From: JAYYZW01 sp036339995
GTDB taxonomy: Bacteria; Pseudomonadota; Gammaproteobacteria; Ga0077536
Direction of reading: 5' to 3'
DNA length: 11,452 nt
Assembly (NCBI GenBank): GCA_036339995.1
Contig: JAYYZW010000140.1
Location: 1 to 11,452 of the forward strand
The notes beneath the pieces are model-generated. The model saw only the letters and a list, made by a program, of their open reading frames with translations, was not told the origin of the DNA and ran no database searches. The translations under genes were made by a program, and so were the position numbers. Of the stretch, positions 1 through 6,689 are shown one piece after another. Position 1 is the first letter of the stretch. Each line of letters begins with the position of its first letter.

Positions 1-418
1 CCCGCGCCGCGCGGCCGTGTCCCAGAGAATCGTCCCGCGCGGGTGCGACGCGAAGGTCGAACCAGCTATCAATCCCACGTCACAAAAAATCGAGTCAAAA
101 ACTGAACACGACGATGACCGGGATTACCGCGAGTGCAACGAAGATCAACAACATCCGCAAAGTCAAGCGTGCGCCGGGTTCGCGTGAACGCAGCTGCTTG
201 CCCAATCGACGTATATTGATACCGATCAGAATGATGAACGCGAGCAAGCCGGCGGAATTCGAAAGCAACAATACCGAATACATCGCACCGAATTTGGCGG
301 AGTTTTGAATCGCGGCGCTCATAAGAATGAGTAAACCCAGCAGCGACAGGCCCAACAGCGCTATCGAGCCAAGCGCGATAGCGCGCCGTTTTAGAGGCTG
401 GTCTTCCATCGATACCAT
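1..418 (-). pseudogene. ntrY: NtrY-like sensor histidine kinase, N-terminal part, frame interrupted by two TGA codons
   Basis: The first 107 codons encode a membrane N-terminus with three hydrophobic stretches (about residues 14-36, 45-68 and 86-107). Between them lies a short basic segment followed by RLTLRMLLIFVALAVIPV. This matches the start of NtrY-type nitrogen-regulation kinases, which autophosphorylate and pass phosphate to NtrX. The frame stops at TGA (95-97), but the same frame continues past it as LDFL, a second TGA (80-82), then RGIDSWFDLRV. RGIDSWFD is what NtrY carries after this helix, so the frame is kept and only two codons are wrong. Past about position 45 the residues drift again, with Arg or His where Leu is expected. 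Either the gene is decaying or the terminal ~100 bases are of low quality. The HAMP, PAS and kinase domains lie outside the window. The ATG at 418 overlaps the end of the DUF4390 gene by 28 bp; a second ATG at 409 is an alternative. The family is likely, the pseudogene status uncertain. Confidence 0.6.
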
Positions 419-963
419 CCACTGGACATGTGCCAGCTTGGCGAAATGTATGCGAGCGGAATCATCGGAGCAGGTAGTGATTCGATGTCGAGACGGATTC
501 GCAAGCTAATATTGTAAAGTGCCTGATTATCGAGTGCGGAGATCTCGGCGAGCGGAAGTCCGCGTATTCTGCCCAGATCGTCAATCGCGAGCTCGAGCGA
601 ACCATGAATGTGTCGATCGCCTGTAATCAATTCAGTCAAGATGAACTGCTCACTTAAAGCGTGGCGCTGGATCGAGTATTCGCGGTGAGTACTGAGCAGT
701 TCAGGATCCCATAGATAGTTGCGGGGCCGCGTAATCCTGATGTCCAACTCAATCGTGATCGGAATTCCGCTATTCAGCGTGTTCAATGCATCTTCGCTGA
801 AATCAAAAGACGCATCCGCATTGACGAGTACCATGTCATTGACGATTTCCGCGTTTGCGTTCTTGACGATGATGTCGTTCGCGCAGACAGGACCGCTCAC
901 GATCGCCAGAAAAAATACGCTCGACACGAAGCCATTTTGCATCCATTTCGGATACCGTTTCAT
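391..963 (-). CDS. Secreted DUF4390 family protein
   Basis: This 190-residue protein has a signal peptide: a basic start (MKRYPK), a hydrophobic core around residues 11-26 and a likely cut after PVCA near residue 28. The mature part is mostly beta-type sequence with alternating hydrophobic residues, including a segment around ITIELDIRITRPRNYLWD and a C-terminal stretch rich in SLRIRLDIESLPAPMIPLAY. Length and position between rsmB and ntrY fit the DUF4390 family, whose biochemical function is not established. It is expected to act in the periplasm. Its ATG overlaps the rsmB stop (ATGA, 4 bp), so translation is probably coupled. A link to envelope sensing by the adjacent NtrY-type kinase is only an inference from gene order. 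Confidence 0.75.
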   Translation of the reverse strand: MKRYPKWMQNGFVSSVFFLAIVSGPVCANDIIVKNANAEIVNDMVLVNADASFDFSEDALNTLNSGIPITIELDIRITRPRNYLWDPELLSTHREYSIQRHALSEQFILTELITGDRHIHGSLELAIDDLGRIRGLPLAEISALDNQALYNISLRIRLDIESLPAPMIPLAYISPSWHMSSGWYRWKTSL

Positions 964-2279
964 CGATCGATCGAGTCCTTGATCAGCAAAGCGTAATAAA
1001 ACCCGTCCATTTCATCTTCTCCGGGGAGAATTTGACGGCCGTATTGAGTTTGCCTGCCCCAACTTTCTTGCAAAGGCTGAACGCATACGTCTTCCTGCTC
1101 CGCGAGCAATGACCCGACGACGAAGTCGTTTTCACCAGGTATTATCGAACAGGTAACGTATAAGAGCCTACCGCCTGCGCGTAGTAACGACCATAAAGTC
1201 CTGAGTAGGTAAAGTTGCGTCTCGGTAAGATTCTCAACGTCTTCGGCACGGCGATGAAGGCGTATATCGGGATGTCGACGAATAATGCCGAGGCCGGTAC
1301 ACGGCGCGTCCAGCAGGATGGCATCAAATGGTTCGCCGTCCCACCATTCGCTTGGTGCTCCGGCATCAGCGACTCGTAATGCACATTGCAGGCCAATGCG
1401 TTTTAAATTTTCTTCAACACTTTCCATACGGGCGTTCGACTTGTCGAGTGCAAGAAGGTCGAAGTTTCCGGGTGTGGTTTCGAGCAAATGACCTGTTTTA
1501 CCGCCAGGTGCGGCGCAGGCATCGAGGACTCTTTCACCCGTTTGCGGCGCGAGGAGCGGGACGGCTAGTTGGGCCGCTTCATCCTGTACGGAAACCCATC
1601 CATGCTCGAACTCGGGTAAAGTGTCAACCGGGACCGGCCGTCCCAATTTGATACCGACCTCGGAAAAAGGCGTCGGTTGGGATTCGATTCCCACATCTGC
1701 AAGAATCGATCTGTATTGACACACGGTCGTTCGTTTCTGATTTACGCGAAGGGTCATGGGCGCATGGTCGTTGCCGGATCTAAGAATTGCCTGCCATTGA
1801 CCCGGCCAATCGCCGCGGAAACGGTCGATCATCCATTGCGGATAATCGAAAATCACGGATTCGTCTGCAGTTTCGATCGTGTGAGACTTCTGGCGTATTG
1901 CGTTTCGCAAAACGCCGTTTACCAGCGAGCAAGCCCAGGATTTTCCCAACTCGCGTGCGGCATCGACGCACGCGGACACGGCGGCATAGTTAGGAACTCC
2001 CATGTGGCCGATTTGATAGATACCGCCCACAAGCAGCGCTTCGATATCCGCGTCCTTTGGGCGGAGGGGGCGCTCGAGCAAACCGGCGAGTCGAGCGCGC
2101 AATGAATAGTAATTTCTGAGAACGCCGTAGACGCAAGCCTGTACGAAAGCGCGATCCCGCTCGTTTTCAACTTCCGCCAGGATAGCGGGTCCAGCTGTAG
2201 ACAGGGACCGACCGTCGTTAACGATCGCCTTTATCAGGCGCGCACAAACGGTTCTTGCGGACTGCGTTTTGCGGCTCAG
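960..2279 (-). CDS. rsmB: 16S rRNA m5C967 methyltransferase RsmB, probable CTG start
   Basis: RsmB methylates C967 of 16S rRNA using S-adenosylmethionine. With the start at 2279 the protein has 439 residues (E. coli 429). The N-terminal NusB-like RNA-binding domain covers about residues 1-140 and the Rossmann methyltransferase domain about 170-435. The SAM loop DACAAPGGKTG is at 253-263, the proline-cysteine motif DAPCTG at 324-329 and the second catalytic cysteine (TCS) at 376-378. Cys327 and Cys377 sit almost where E. coli has Cys325 and Cys375. A TTG at 2102 would give only 380 residues and cut away a conserved part of the NusB-like domain (RDRAFVQACVYGVLRNYYS), so I reject it. Upstream of this TTG the frame has no ATG, GTG or TTG back to a TAA near 2330. 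The CTG at 2279-2277 overlaps the fmt stop and has GGGAG six bases before it. The family call is certain, the start probable. Confidence 0.93.
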   Translation of the reverse strand: MSRKTQSARTVCARLIKAIVNDGRSLSTAGPAILAEVENERDRAFVQACVYGVLRNYYSLRARLAGLLERPLRPKDADIEALLVGGIYQIGHMGVPNYAAVSACVDAARELGKSWACSLVNGVLRNAIRQKSHTIETADESVIFDYPQWMIDRFRGDWPGQWQAILRSGNDHAPMTLRVNQKRTTVCQYRSILADVGIESQPTPFSEVGIKLGRPVPVDTLPEFEHGWVSVQDEAAQLAVPLLAPQTGERVLDACAAPGGKTGHLLETTPGNFDLLALDKSNARMESVEENLKRIGLQCALRVADAGAPSEWWDGEPFDAILLDAPCTGLGIIRRHPDIRLHRRAEDVENLTETQLYLLRTLWSLLRAGGRLLYVTCSIIPGENDFVVGSLLAEQEDVCVQPLQESWGRQTQYGRQILPGEDEMDGFYYALLIKDSIDR

Positions 2280-3199
2280 AGCTGGCTCCCGTATCCGTTG
2301 ATAAACGATTCGGCCGACATCCGGTGTTTACCAGAAGGCTGTAGTTCAACGATAGACACTATGCCGTCACCCGTCGCCATTTTTATCCCATCCCGGCTCA
2401 AGCCCAATATGCTACCGGGACGAGATCGTTTTTCTGAGCCTTCGATACGGCATTCAAACACCTTGACATCCATTTGCCCGAGGCGGGTCAAAGCGGCCGG
2501 CACAGGATTGAGCGCGCGGACCTGAAGTGCGATCTTCGTGGACGGATCGGACCAATTTATCGCGCGATCCTCGGAGGTAATTTTTTCGGCGTATAGTGCA
2601 AATGACTCATTTTGTGGTGATTCGACAATTGAACCTTCAATGAAACGGTCGATTGATTCGTTCAATGCATCGGATCCCAGGAGAGCAAGCCGGTCGTGGA
2701 GTGTGCCTCCGGTATCAGTATCAGTAATGAGGCATTTCTTTGATAACCAGACCGGCCCGGCATCCAGACGTTCCACAATCCGCATGATTGAAATCCCGGT
2801 TCGGTCGTCGCCGGCCATCAAGGCGCGTTGAATTGGGGCCGCACCTCGCCAACGGGGCAGTAAGGATGCATGAACATTAATAGCGGCAGCGGGAACGGCC
2901 AAATAGTCGCTCGACAGCATGAGTCCGTAGGCGGCGACAACCAAGAGCTCAGGTTTGTAAGAAGCGAATCGCTTCAGCGCGGCGGGCAGTTTGAGGTCTG
3001 GCGGTTGTTCGACCGCAAGACCAGCAGCCACGGCCGCCTGTTTGACCAGCCTCGCCGTCAAGCGGCGTCCGCGGCCGGCCGGTCGATCCGGTTGCGTGTA
3101 TACCGCAACGACATCGACGCTGGGGTGGGCCTGCAGCGCCTGCAGGCTGGGTACGGCAAACGCCGGCGTACCGGCAAATACAATTCGAATGGCTTCCAT
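2276..3199 (-). CDS. fmt: Methionyl-tRNA formyltransferase
   Basis: Fmt formylates initiator Met-tRNA with 10-formyl-tetrahydrofolate, providing fMet for translation initiation in the cytoplasm. The protein has 307 residues (usual about 310-315). The N-terminal catalytic Rossmann domain (about 1-190) begins IRIVFAGTPAFA and carries the family signature NVHASLLPRWRGAAPIQ, with the catalytic residues Asn108, His110 and Asp146 (E. coli Asn106, His108, Asp144). The C-terminal OB-fold domain (about 205-307) contains INWSDPSTKIALQVRALNPVPAA. The gene lies downstream of def, as in most bacteria, and overlaps rsmB by 4 bp. The spacer to def is unusually long (294 bp). Confidence 0.97.
   Translation of the reverse strand: MEAIRIVFAGTPAFAVPSLQALQAHPSVDVVAVYTQPDRPAGRGRRLTARLVKQAAVAAGLAVEQPPDLKLPAALKRFASYKPELLVVAAYGLMLSSDYLAVPAAAINVHASLLPRWRGAAPIQRALMAGDDRTGISIMRIVERLDAGPVWLSKKCLITDTDTGGTLHDRLALLGSDALNESIDRFIEGSIVESPQNESFALYAEKITSEDRAINWSDPSTKIALQVRALNPVPAALTRLGQMDVKVFECRIEGSEKRSRPGSILGLSRDGIKMATGDGIVSIVELQPSGKHRMSAESFINGYGSQL
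2277..2290 (-). promoter_or_regulatory. rsmB: Ribosome binding site and CTG start of rsmB
   Basis: On the minus strand GGGAG (2290-2286) lies six bases before CTG (2279-2277). The CTG shares three bases with the TGA of fmt, giving a CTGA overlap that resembles the common ATGA stop-start junction. Translation from here gives SRKTQSARTVCARL, which has the right length and character for an RsmB N-terminus. A base error turning ATG into CTG would look the same. Confidence 0.55.
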
Positions 3200-3303
3200 A
3201 ACGGTGCGCCACTGTCGCCTGATGGGGAGATTAGGGCAACGCGGTGTTTTCTCGCGCTTGTAGATTAACGAGCTGAAGAAAAACTTGATTGTTCATTAGC
3301 CTA

Positions 3304-3492
3304 CTAGCCCGCTGCGTGAAGGAGGGCGGCTGCCGGAGCCGTCACAGGCCGCAAGCGGCGGAAGGAGTCGGGATTTCCTCGAGCATCGTCGAATGGTCTG
3401 ATTAATCCTGTTTGCTCGACATCTTCTTTGACCTCCGCGACCGCCTTCGCGCGATAGGCGGGCCAGGCGCTATCGAGTACTGATTCGCGCAT
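3304..3492 (-). CDS. Possible small ORF between def and fmt (62 residues), not recognised
   Basis: An ATG one base after the def stop opens a 62-codon frame ending at a TAG. The product is hydrophilic in its first half (basic and acidic residues, MRESVLDSAWPAYRAKAVAE) and alanine-rich at the end. I recognise no family and see no good Shine-Dalgarno sequence. Its position directly behind def would allow translational coupling, but the 294-bp spacer 3200-3493 could equally be non-coding. The rest of the spacer (3200-3303) shows no clear promoter. Small GC-rich inverted repeats occur at 3329-3345 (CGGCT/AGCCG) and 3350-3359 (CCGC/GCGG), without a T-run. Confidence 0.2.
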   Translation of the reverse strand: MRESVLDSAWPAYRAKAVAEVKEDVEQTGLIRPFDDARGNPDSFRRLRPVTAPAAALLHAAG

Positions 3493-3493
3493 A

Positions 3494-3997
3494 TTACATC
3501 GCCAGTCGTTGGTCTTTTTCGAGCTTCTTTCGAATCCTGCTCTGTTTGAGCTGGGACAGGTAGTCGATGAATAGTTTACCGTCGAGATGGTCGATTTCGT
3601 GCTGTATACATACTGCCAGCAATCCTTCCGCTTCGAGCTCGAGTGCGCTACCGGTACCATCGAATGCAGTTAGCACAATGCGTTCAGCGCGCTGAATGGT
3701 TTCGAAAACGCCGGGTACCGAAAGACACCCCTCTTCGGTCTCGCTCAGGCCTTCGGTTTCGACGATCTTAGGATTGACGAAATGCATGGGGCTGCTCTTG
3801 TCTGGCGAGGCGTCCAGCACCAGGATTCGTTGATGGACGTTGACCTGGGTTGCCGCCAGCCCGATACCGGGCGCGGCGTACATGGTCTCCAGCATGTCGT
3901 CGATCAGGGACTTGAGAACACTGTCGAATGTGGTCACCGGTCGCGCCTTATTGCGTAATCGGGGGTCAGGGTGGTGAAGAATTTGCAGGATTGCCAT
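3494..3997 (-). CDS. def: Peptide deformylase
   Basis: Def is a metal-dependent hydrolase that removes the formyl group from nascent proteins in the cytoplasm, reversing the mark set by Fmt. The 167-residue protein has the usual length and all three motifs: GIGLAATQ (44-51), EGCLSVP (89-95) with metal ligand Cys91, and QHEIDHLDG (132-140) with ligands His133 and His137 and catalytic Glu134. It is the first gene of the leftward operon. It begins at ATG 3997, about 30 bases after a good -10 box. The Shine-Dalgarno match is weak (GATGAG just before ATG). Confidence 0.98.
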   Translation of the reverse strand: MAILQILHHPDPRLRNKARPVTTFDSVLKSLIDDMLETMYAAPGIGLAATQVNVHQRILVLDASPDKSSPMHFVNPKIVETEGLSETEEGCLSVPGVFETIQRAERIVLTAFDGTGSALELEAEGLLAVCIQHEIDHLDGKLFIDYLSQLKQSRIRKKLEKDQRLAM

Positions 3998-4028
3998 GGC
4001 TCATCGACAGACTGCTTAGTATGTTTGG

Positions 4029-4057
4029 AGAATACTTGTAAGGCACTGATTATTCAA
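4029..4057 (-). promoter_or_regulatory. Sigma70-type promoter of the def-fmt-rsmB operon
   Basis: On the minus strand TTGAAT (4057-4052) and TATTCT (4034-4029) are separated by 17 bp, matching the -35 and -10 consensus in 5 and 4 of 6 positions. Transcription would start around 4022, leaving a leader of about 25 nt before the def ATG. The site lies in the divergent spacer 3998-4161 next to the lysM promoter. Confidence 0.55.
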
Positions 4058-4122
4058 CGGGATTCGGCGTCCGGCCGAGCATCTGAGAGCACTCGATTAC
4101 AGGTTCCGTTTTTTATCAAATC

Positions 4123-4131
4123 TGCTAAACT
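4123..4131 (+). promoter_or_regulatory. Extended -10 promoter of the lysM gene
   Basis: TG-C-TAAACT is an extended -10 element (TGn plus a 4 of 6 match to TATAAT). No good -35 is present at 16-18 bp upstream, which is usual for extended -10 promoters. A leader of about 24 nt follows, with the Shine-Dalgarno AAGGG (4150-4154) seven bases before ATG 4162. Confidence 0.45.
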
Positions 4132-4161
4132 ACATTAAAGAAATTACGTAAGGGTATTGAG

Positions 4162-5385
4162 ATGCCGAGAAAAATACTTATTTTTCTTGGGTTGTTTTTG
4201 TTCTGTACAACCGCCGCCGCCGACGGAGTGCAGTTACGCGAGGATCATCCCGAAAAATACACGGTTCAGAAGGGCGATACCCTCTGGGGAATAGCGGGGC
4301 GGTTCCTGGCCCAACCATGGCAGTGGCCCGATATCTGGGAGTCGAATCCGCAGATAGAGAATCCCCACCTGATCTACCCGGGAGATGTCGTCGTACTCAC
4401 CTTCAAGGACGGCAAACCGACGCTCGGCATCGCTCAAGCGGACGTGAGTACTGCCACTGACGACATGTCAGGCGGCGTGAGCGAGGGCAATCGAGGCGTC
4501 AAGTTGTCCCCCAGCATCCGCGAAACACGACACGAGGACGCCATTCGTACGATACCGCTCGACGCGGTGCAGCAGTTCCTGACGCGGCCGCGGGTGGTAT
4601 CTGAAAATGAGCTTGGGCAGGCGCCGTACATCGTCGGCAGCTGGGACGAAGGACTTGCCTTCGGTTCGGGTCTTCGCGTCTACGTTCGCGGCCTGCGCGA
4701 AGCGAACACCAATAAGTTCTCCATTTTCCGTAAAGGACCCGCTTACCGGGATCCTGACACGGGCGCCATCTTGGGTTACGAAGCGTTGCACGTCGGCGAC
4801 GGCCTGGTCGAGAAGTTTGGCGATCCGGCAACGGTATTTATCGTCAAATCCAGCAGGGAAGTTCTCAAAGGTGACCGTCTGATGCCGCAGCTGCGCGATG
4901 AGATTCCCGAATTCATACCGCATTCGCCGAGCTCGCCTGTCGACGGAAAGATCATCTCGATGATCGAAGGGGTATCGCAGATCGGCCAACACCAGGTGGT
5001 CGTGTTAAATCGCGGTGACAACGATGGCCTCGAACCCGGACACGTACTCGCGATCTACCAGGACGGCAAGATCATCGATGACCCTATCGCCAGCGATATC
5101 GCCGACCGTGAAATGCGGGAAGAGTACCAGCGCAGGGAACGGGAGAATCCTTCCGCCGCCGGGCGATTTTTCGAGTCCATCGCGAACGATATCCGCGATA
5201 TCGATCGCGCAGCGAGGGATTTCGTCGGTACACCGATTGGCGGAGGAAGTCCTAAACGAGTGAAATTGCCCGAAGAACGTGCCGGAGAGCTGCTGGTTTT
5301 TCGAACCTTCGAGAGTGTCAGCTACGGGCTCGTCATGAATTTTCAGCGGCCGATTCACATCCTCGACAACGTCCGTAATCCATAG
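4162..5385 (+). CDS. Secreted LysM domain protein
   Basis: The 407-residue protein starts with a signal peptide (MPRKILIFLGLFLFC, likely cut after TTAAA near residue 20, no lipobox). One LysM domain follows at about residues 32-80 (YTVQKGDTLWGIAGRFL ... IYPGDVVVL), a fold that binds peptidoglycan N-acetylglucosamine chains. The remaining ~320 residues are a conserved region typical of the LysM protein encoded upstream of dprA in many Gammaproteobacteria; no catalytic motif is visible in it. It is therefore probably a periplasmic wall-binding protein of unknown function. It is divergent from def, and 180 bp separate it from dprA, where a separate promoter is possible. Family confidence is high, role unknown. 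Confidence 0.9.
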   Translation: MPRKILIFLGLFLFCTTAAADGVQLREDHPEKYTVQKGDTLWGIAGRFLAQPWQWPDIWESNPQIENPHLIYPGDVVVLTFKDGKPTLGIAQADVSTATDDMSGGVSEGNRGVKLSPSIRETRHEDAIRTIPLDAVQQFLTRPRVVSENELGQAPYIVGSWDEGLAFGSGLRVYVRGLREANTNKFSIFRKGPAYRDPDTGAILGYEALHVGDGLVEKFGDPATVFIVKSSREVLKGDRLMPQLRDEIPEFIPHSPSSPVDGKIISMIEGVSQIGQHQVVVLNRGDNDGLEPGHVLAIYQDGKIIDDPIASDIADREMREEYQRRERENPSAAGRFFESIANDIRDIDRAARDFVGTPIGGGSPKRVKLPEERAGELLVFRTFESVSYGLVMNFQRPIHILDNVRNP

Positions 5386-5419
5386 GCACGGGTCCAGACC
5401 TTAGCCCGCCTTCGTGCGA

Positions 5420-5449
5420 TAGACAGGCTGGAGGCGCGATTCCTATACA
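5420..5449 (+). promoter_or_regulatory. Possible promoter of dprA
   Basis: TAGACA (5420-5425) and TATACA (5444-5449) are separated by 18 bp, a fair but not strong sigma70 match. It lies in the 180-bp spacer between lysM and dprA. The spacer holds no other gene. Confidence 0.3.
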
Positions 5450-5525
5450 TTGACGTAACGGGAAACAGGTTGGCGAGGGGATAGGCTTTCGGCGGCCTGC
5501 AAGAACGCAAATCCGGTCAGGGACA

Positions 5526-5546
5526 GTCGTGCATCTATTGCACGAC
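5526..5546. repeat. Perfect 8-bp inverted repeat in the dprA leader
   Basis: GTCGTGCA (5526-5533) and TGCACGAC (5539-5546) form a perfect 8-bp palindrome with a 5-base centre TCTAT, ending 19 bases before the dprA ATG. No T-run follows, so it does not look like a terminator. It could be an operator or an mRNA hairpin near the start of dprA. It does not match the LexA box CTGT-N8-ACAG. Confidence 0.5.
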
Positions 5547-5565
5547 CTAGTTATCATGGCATTCG

Positions 5566-6570
5566 ATGGACAAGGGACTGGACATCGATGCACTGTGGCG
5601 TGTGCTTGCCTGCCATAGCGCCCTTTATGGCGCTGGGCGCTCTGCGGCGAACGCCGTCTCCCAATACCGTCAAACCCTCAAAACGATCGCTAACAGTGGC
5701 GCGTTCCTGCCACCGCTCATTGCGAAGTTCAGCGACAGCGGCGTCAAACCACGATGGGATATCGCCGATCGCGCGCTTAAGTGGGAAGAATCGCCTGATC
5801 ATCATTTGATATCTGTTGATGACGCCTGCTACGCGGTGTTGTTGCGTGAAATTGCCGTGCCTCCGCCCGTACTATTCGTCGCAGGCTCGGTCGAGTTTCT
5901 CACCCATGCCCAAATCGCCATCGTCGGGAGCCGCAAGGCGACGAAACCGGGCTGCGAATTCGTGACGGATATCGCTTGTGAGCTTGCTGCTTTCGGCCTG
6001 GTTATCATCAGCGGTCTGGTGTTTGGTATCGACGCTTGCGCACACCGGGGCGCGCTGAAAGCGGGTGTTACGATCGCGGTTCTCGGCTGCGGAATCGATC
6101 GTATCTACCCTTCACGCCATCAGGGTCTTGCCTTGGAAATCAGCAGTTCGGGCGCGGTCGTATCCGAATTTCCACTGGGTGCTCCGCCGCGCAAACATCA
6201 TTTCCCTCAGCGCAACCGGATTATCAGTGGTCTCGCCCGAGGAACCATCGTCGTCGAAGCCGCGAAACGAAGTGGTTCGATTTCGACAGCGATGCATGCG
6301 GCGGAGCAGGGACGCGAGGTATTCGCCGTTCCCGGCTCTCCTCGCAACCCGATGAGCAAAGGCTGTCATCTATTGATCGCACAGGGTGCGAAGCTAATCG
6401 AGTGTGCCTTGGACGTTGTCGATGAGTGTACCGATCTCCCTTTGGCAGTCCCATCCGCATTGACGCGGACACGCACGCGGCGTCGTTGGGATCGCGAGAG
6501 ACCGAAGCCTTTGAAGCCTGTGGCTGGGAACCGTTCACAATGGATCAGATCATTTCTCACTCTGGATTGA
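5566..6570 (+). CDS. dprA: DNA processing protein DprA (Smf), main part; C-terminal domain out of frame
   Basis: DprA binds incoming single-stranded DNA during transformation and loads RecA. An N-terminal helical region (about 1-80) precedes the Rossmann-like DNA-binding domain (about 85-285), with IVGSRKAT (119-126), SGLVFGIDACAHRGAL (149-164), VLGCGIDRIYP (172-182) and HFPQRNRIISGL (212-223). After residue about 290 this frame turns into an unrelated basic tail (RTRTRRRWDRERPK) and stops at 334 residues. The expected DprA C-terminal winged-helix domain is present in the -1 frame at 6426-6662. Joining the frames gives about 365 residues, close to E. coli Smf (374). An in-frame C_CCT_TTG heptamer lies at the switch. 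A one-base deletion, real or a sequencing error, is the simpler explanation. ATG 5566 is the only plausible start after an in-frame TAG at 5548. Confidence 0.93.
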   Translation: MDKGLDIDALWRVLACHSALYGAGRSAANAVSQYRQTLKTIANSGAFLPPLIAKFSDSGVKPRWDIADRALKWEESPDHHLISVDDACYAVLLREIAVPPPVLFVAGSVEFLTHAQIAIVGSRKATKPGCEFVTDIACELAAFGLVIISGLVFGIDACAHRGALKAGVTIAVLGCGIDRIYPSRHQGLALEISSSGAVVSEFPLGAPPRKHHFPQRNRIISGLARGTIVVEAAKRSGSISTAMHAAEQGREVFAVPGSPRNPMSKGCHLLIAQGAKLIECALDVVDECTDLPLAVPSALTRTRTRRRWDRERPKPLKPVAGNRSQWIRSFLTLD

Positions 6571-6662
6571 CGGCTCAGGACGTTTCCTCCATGCTGTTGA
6601 CGCTTGAACTTGCCGGGCGAATTGCGACGTATGCGGCAGGAACCTATATACGTATTCGATAA
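6426..6662 (+). pseudogene. dprA: DprA C-terminal winged-helix domain in the -1 frame
   Basis: This frame encodes about 70 residues, including SLGSRETEAFEACGWEPFTM, DQIISHSGLTAQDVSSMLLT and LELAGRIATYAAGTYIRIR. This is the DprA winged-helix signature (DQL..RSGL....V...L..LEL.G.V....G..Y.R). It belongs to the gene starting at 5566, but the phase is shifted by -1. It is open only after a TGA at 6423-6425, so the switch must happen between 6426 and about 6495. The GTG at 6426 is unlikely to be a real independent start, since no Shine-Dalgarno is seen. The sequence is well conserved, with no decay, which argues against an old pseudogene. Confidence 0.8.
6438..6469 (+). promoter_or_regulatory. dprA: Candidate -1 frameshift signal in dprA
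   Basis: C_CCT_TTG (6438-6444) fits the -1 slippery pattern X_XXY_YYZ in the dprA reading frame (Leu291-Pro292-Leu293). Slippage would continue at GGC (6444) straight into the winged-helix frame. Nine bases downstream, TCCGC (6454-6458) and GCGGA (6465-6469) can form a 5-bp GC-rich stem with a 6-base loop. There is no Shine-Dalgarno-like stimulator upstream. By chance such a heptamer is expected roughly once per 256 codons, so about a 1 in 5 chance over the 48-codon overlap. Confidence 0.25.
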
Positions 6663-6689
6663 CATGCGGATAATTTTGAGATAGGTTCT

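Noticed and set aside
80..97. TGA codons in ntrY as recoded codons (selenocysteine or a TGA-reassigned code)
   Set aside because: TGA ends rsmB, fmt, topA and purE in this window, no cysteine-type site is involved and no SECIS-like stem was found. Sequence error or mutation is simpler.
960..2102. rsmB starting at TTG 2102
   Set aside because: It would remove 59 residues of conserved NusB-like domain that are intact in the same frame upstream.
4468..4992. 174-codon open frame on the minus strand inside the lysM gene
   Set aside because: It is antisense to a clear coding gene, its sequence is arginine/alanine-biased with no known motif, and no ribosome binding site is seen.
6426..6662. Independent small gene with GTG start after dprA
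   Set aside because: Its sequence is the DprA C-terminal winged-helix domain; it is part of dprA in a shifted frame, not a separate gene.
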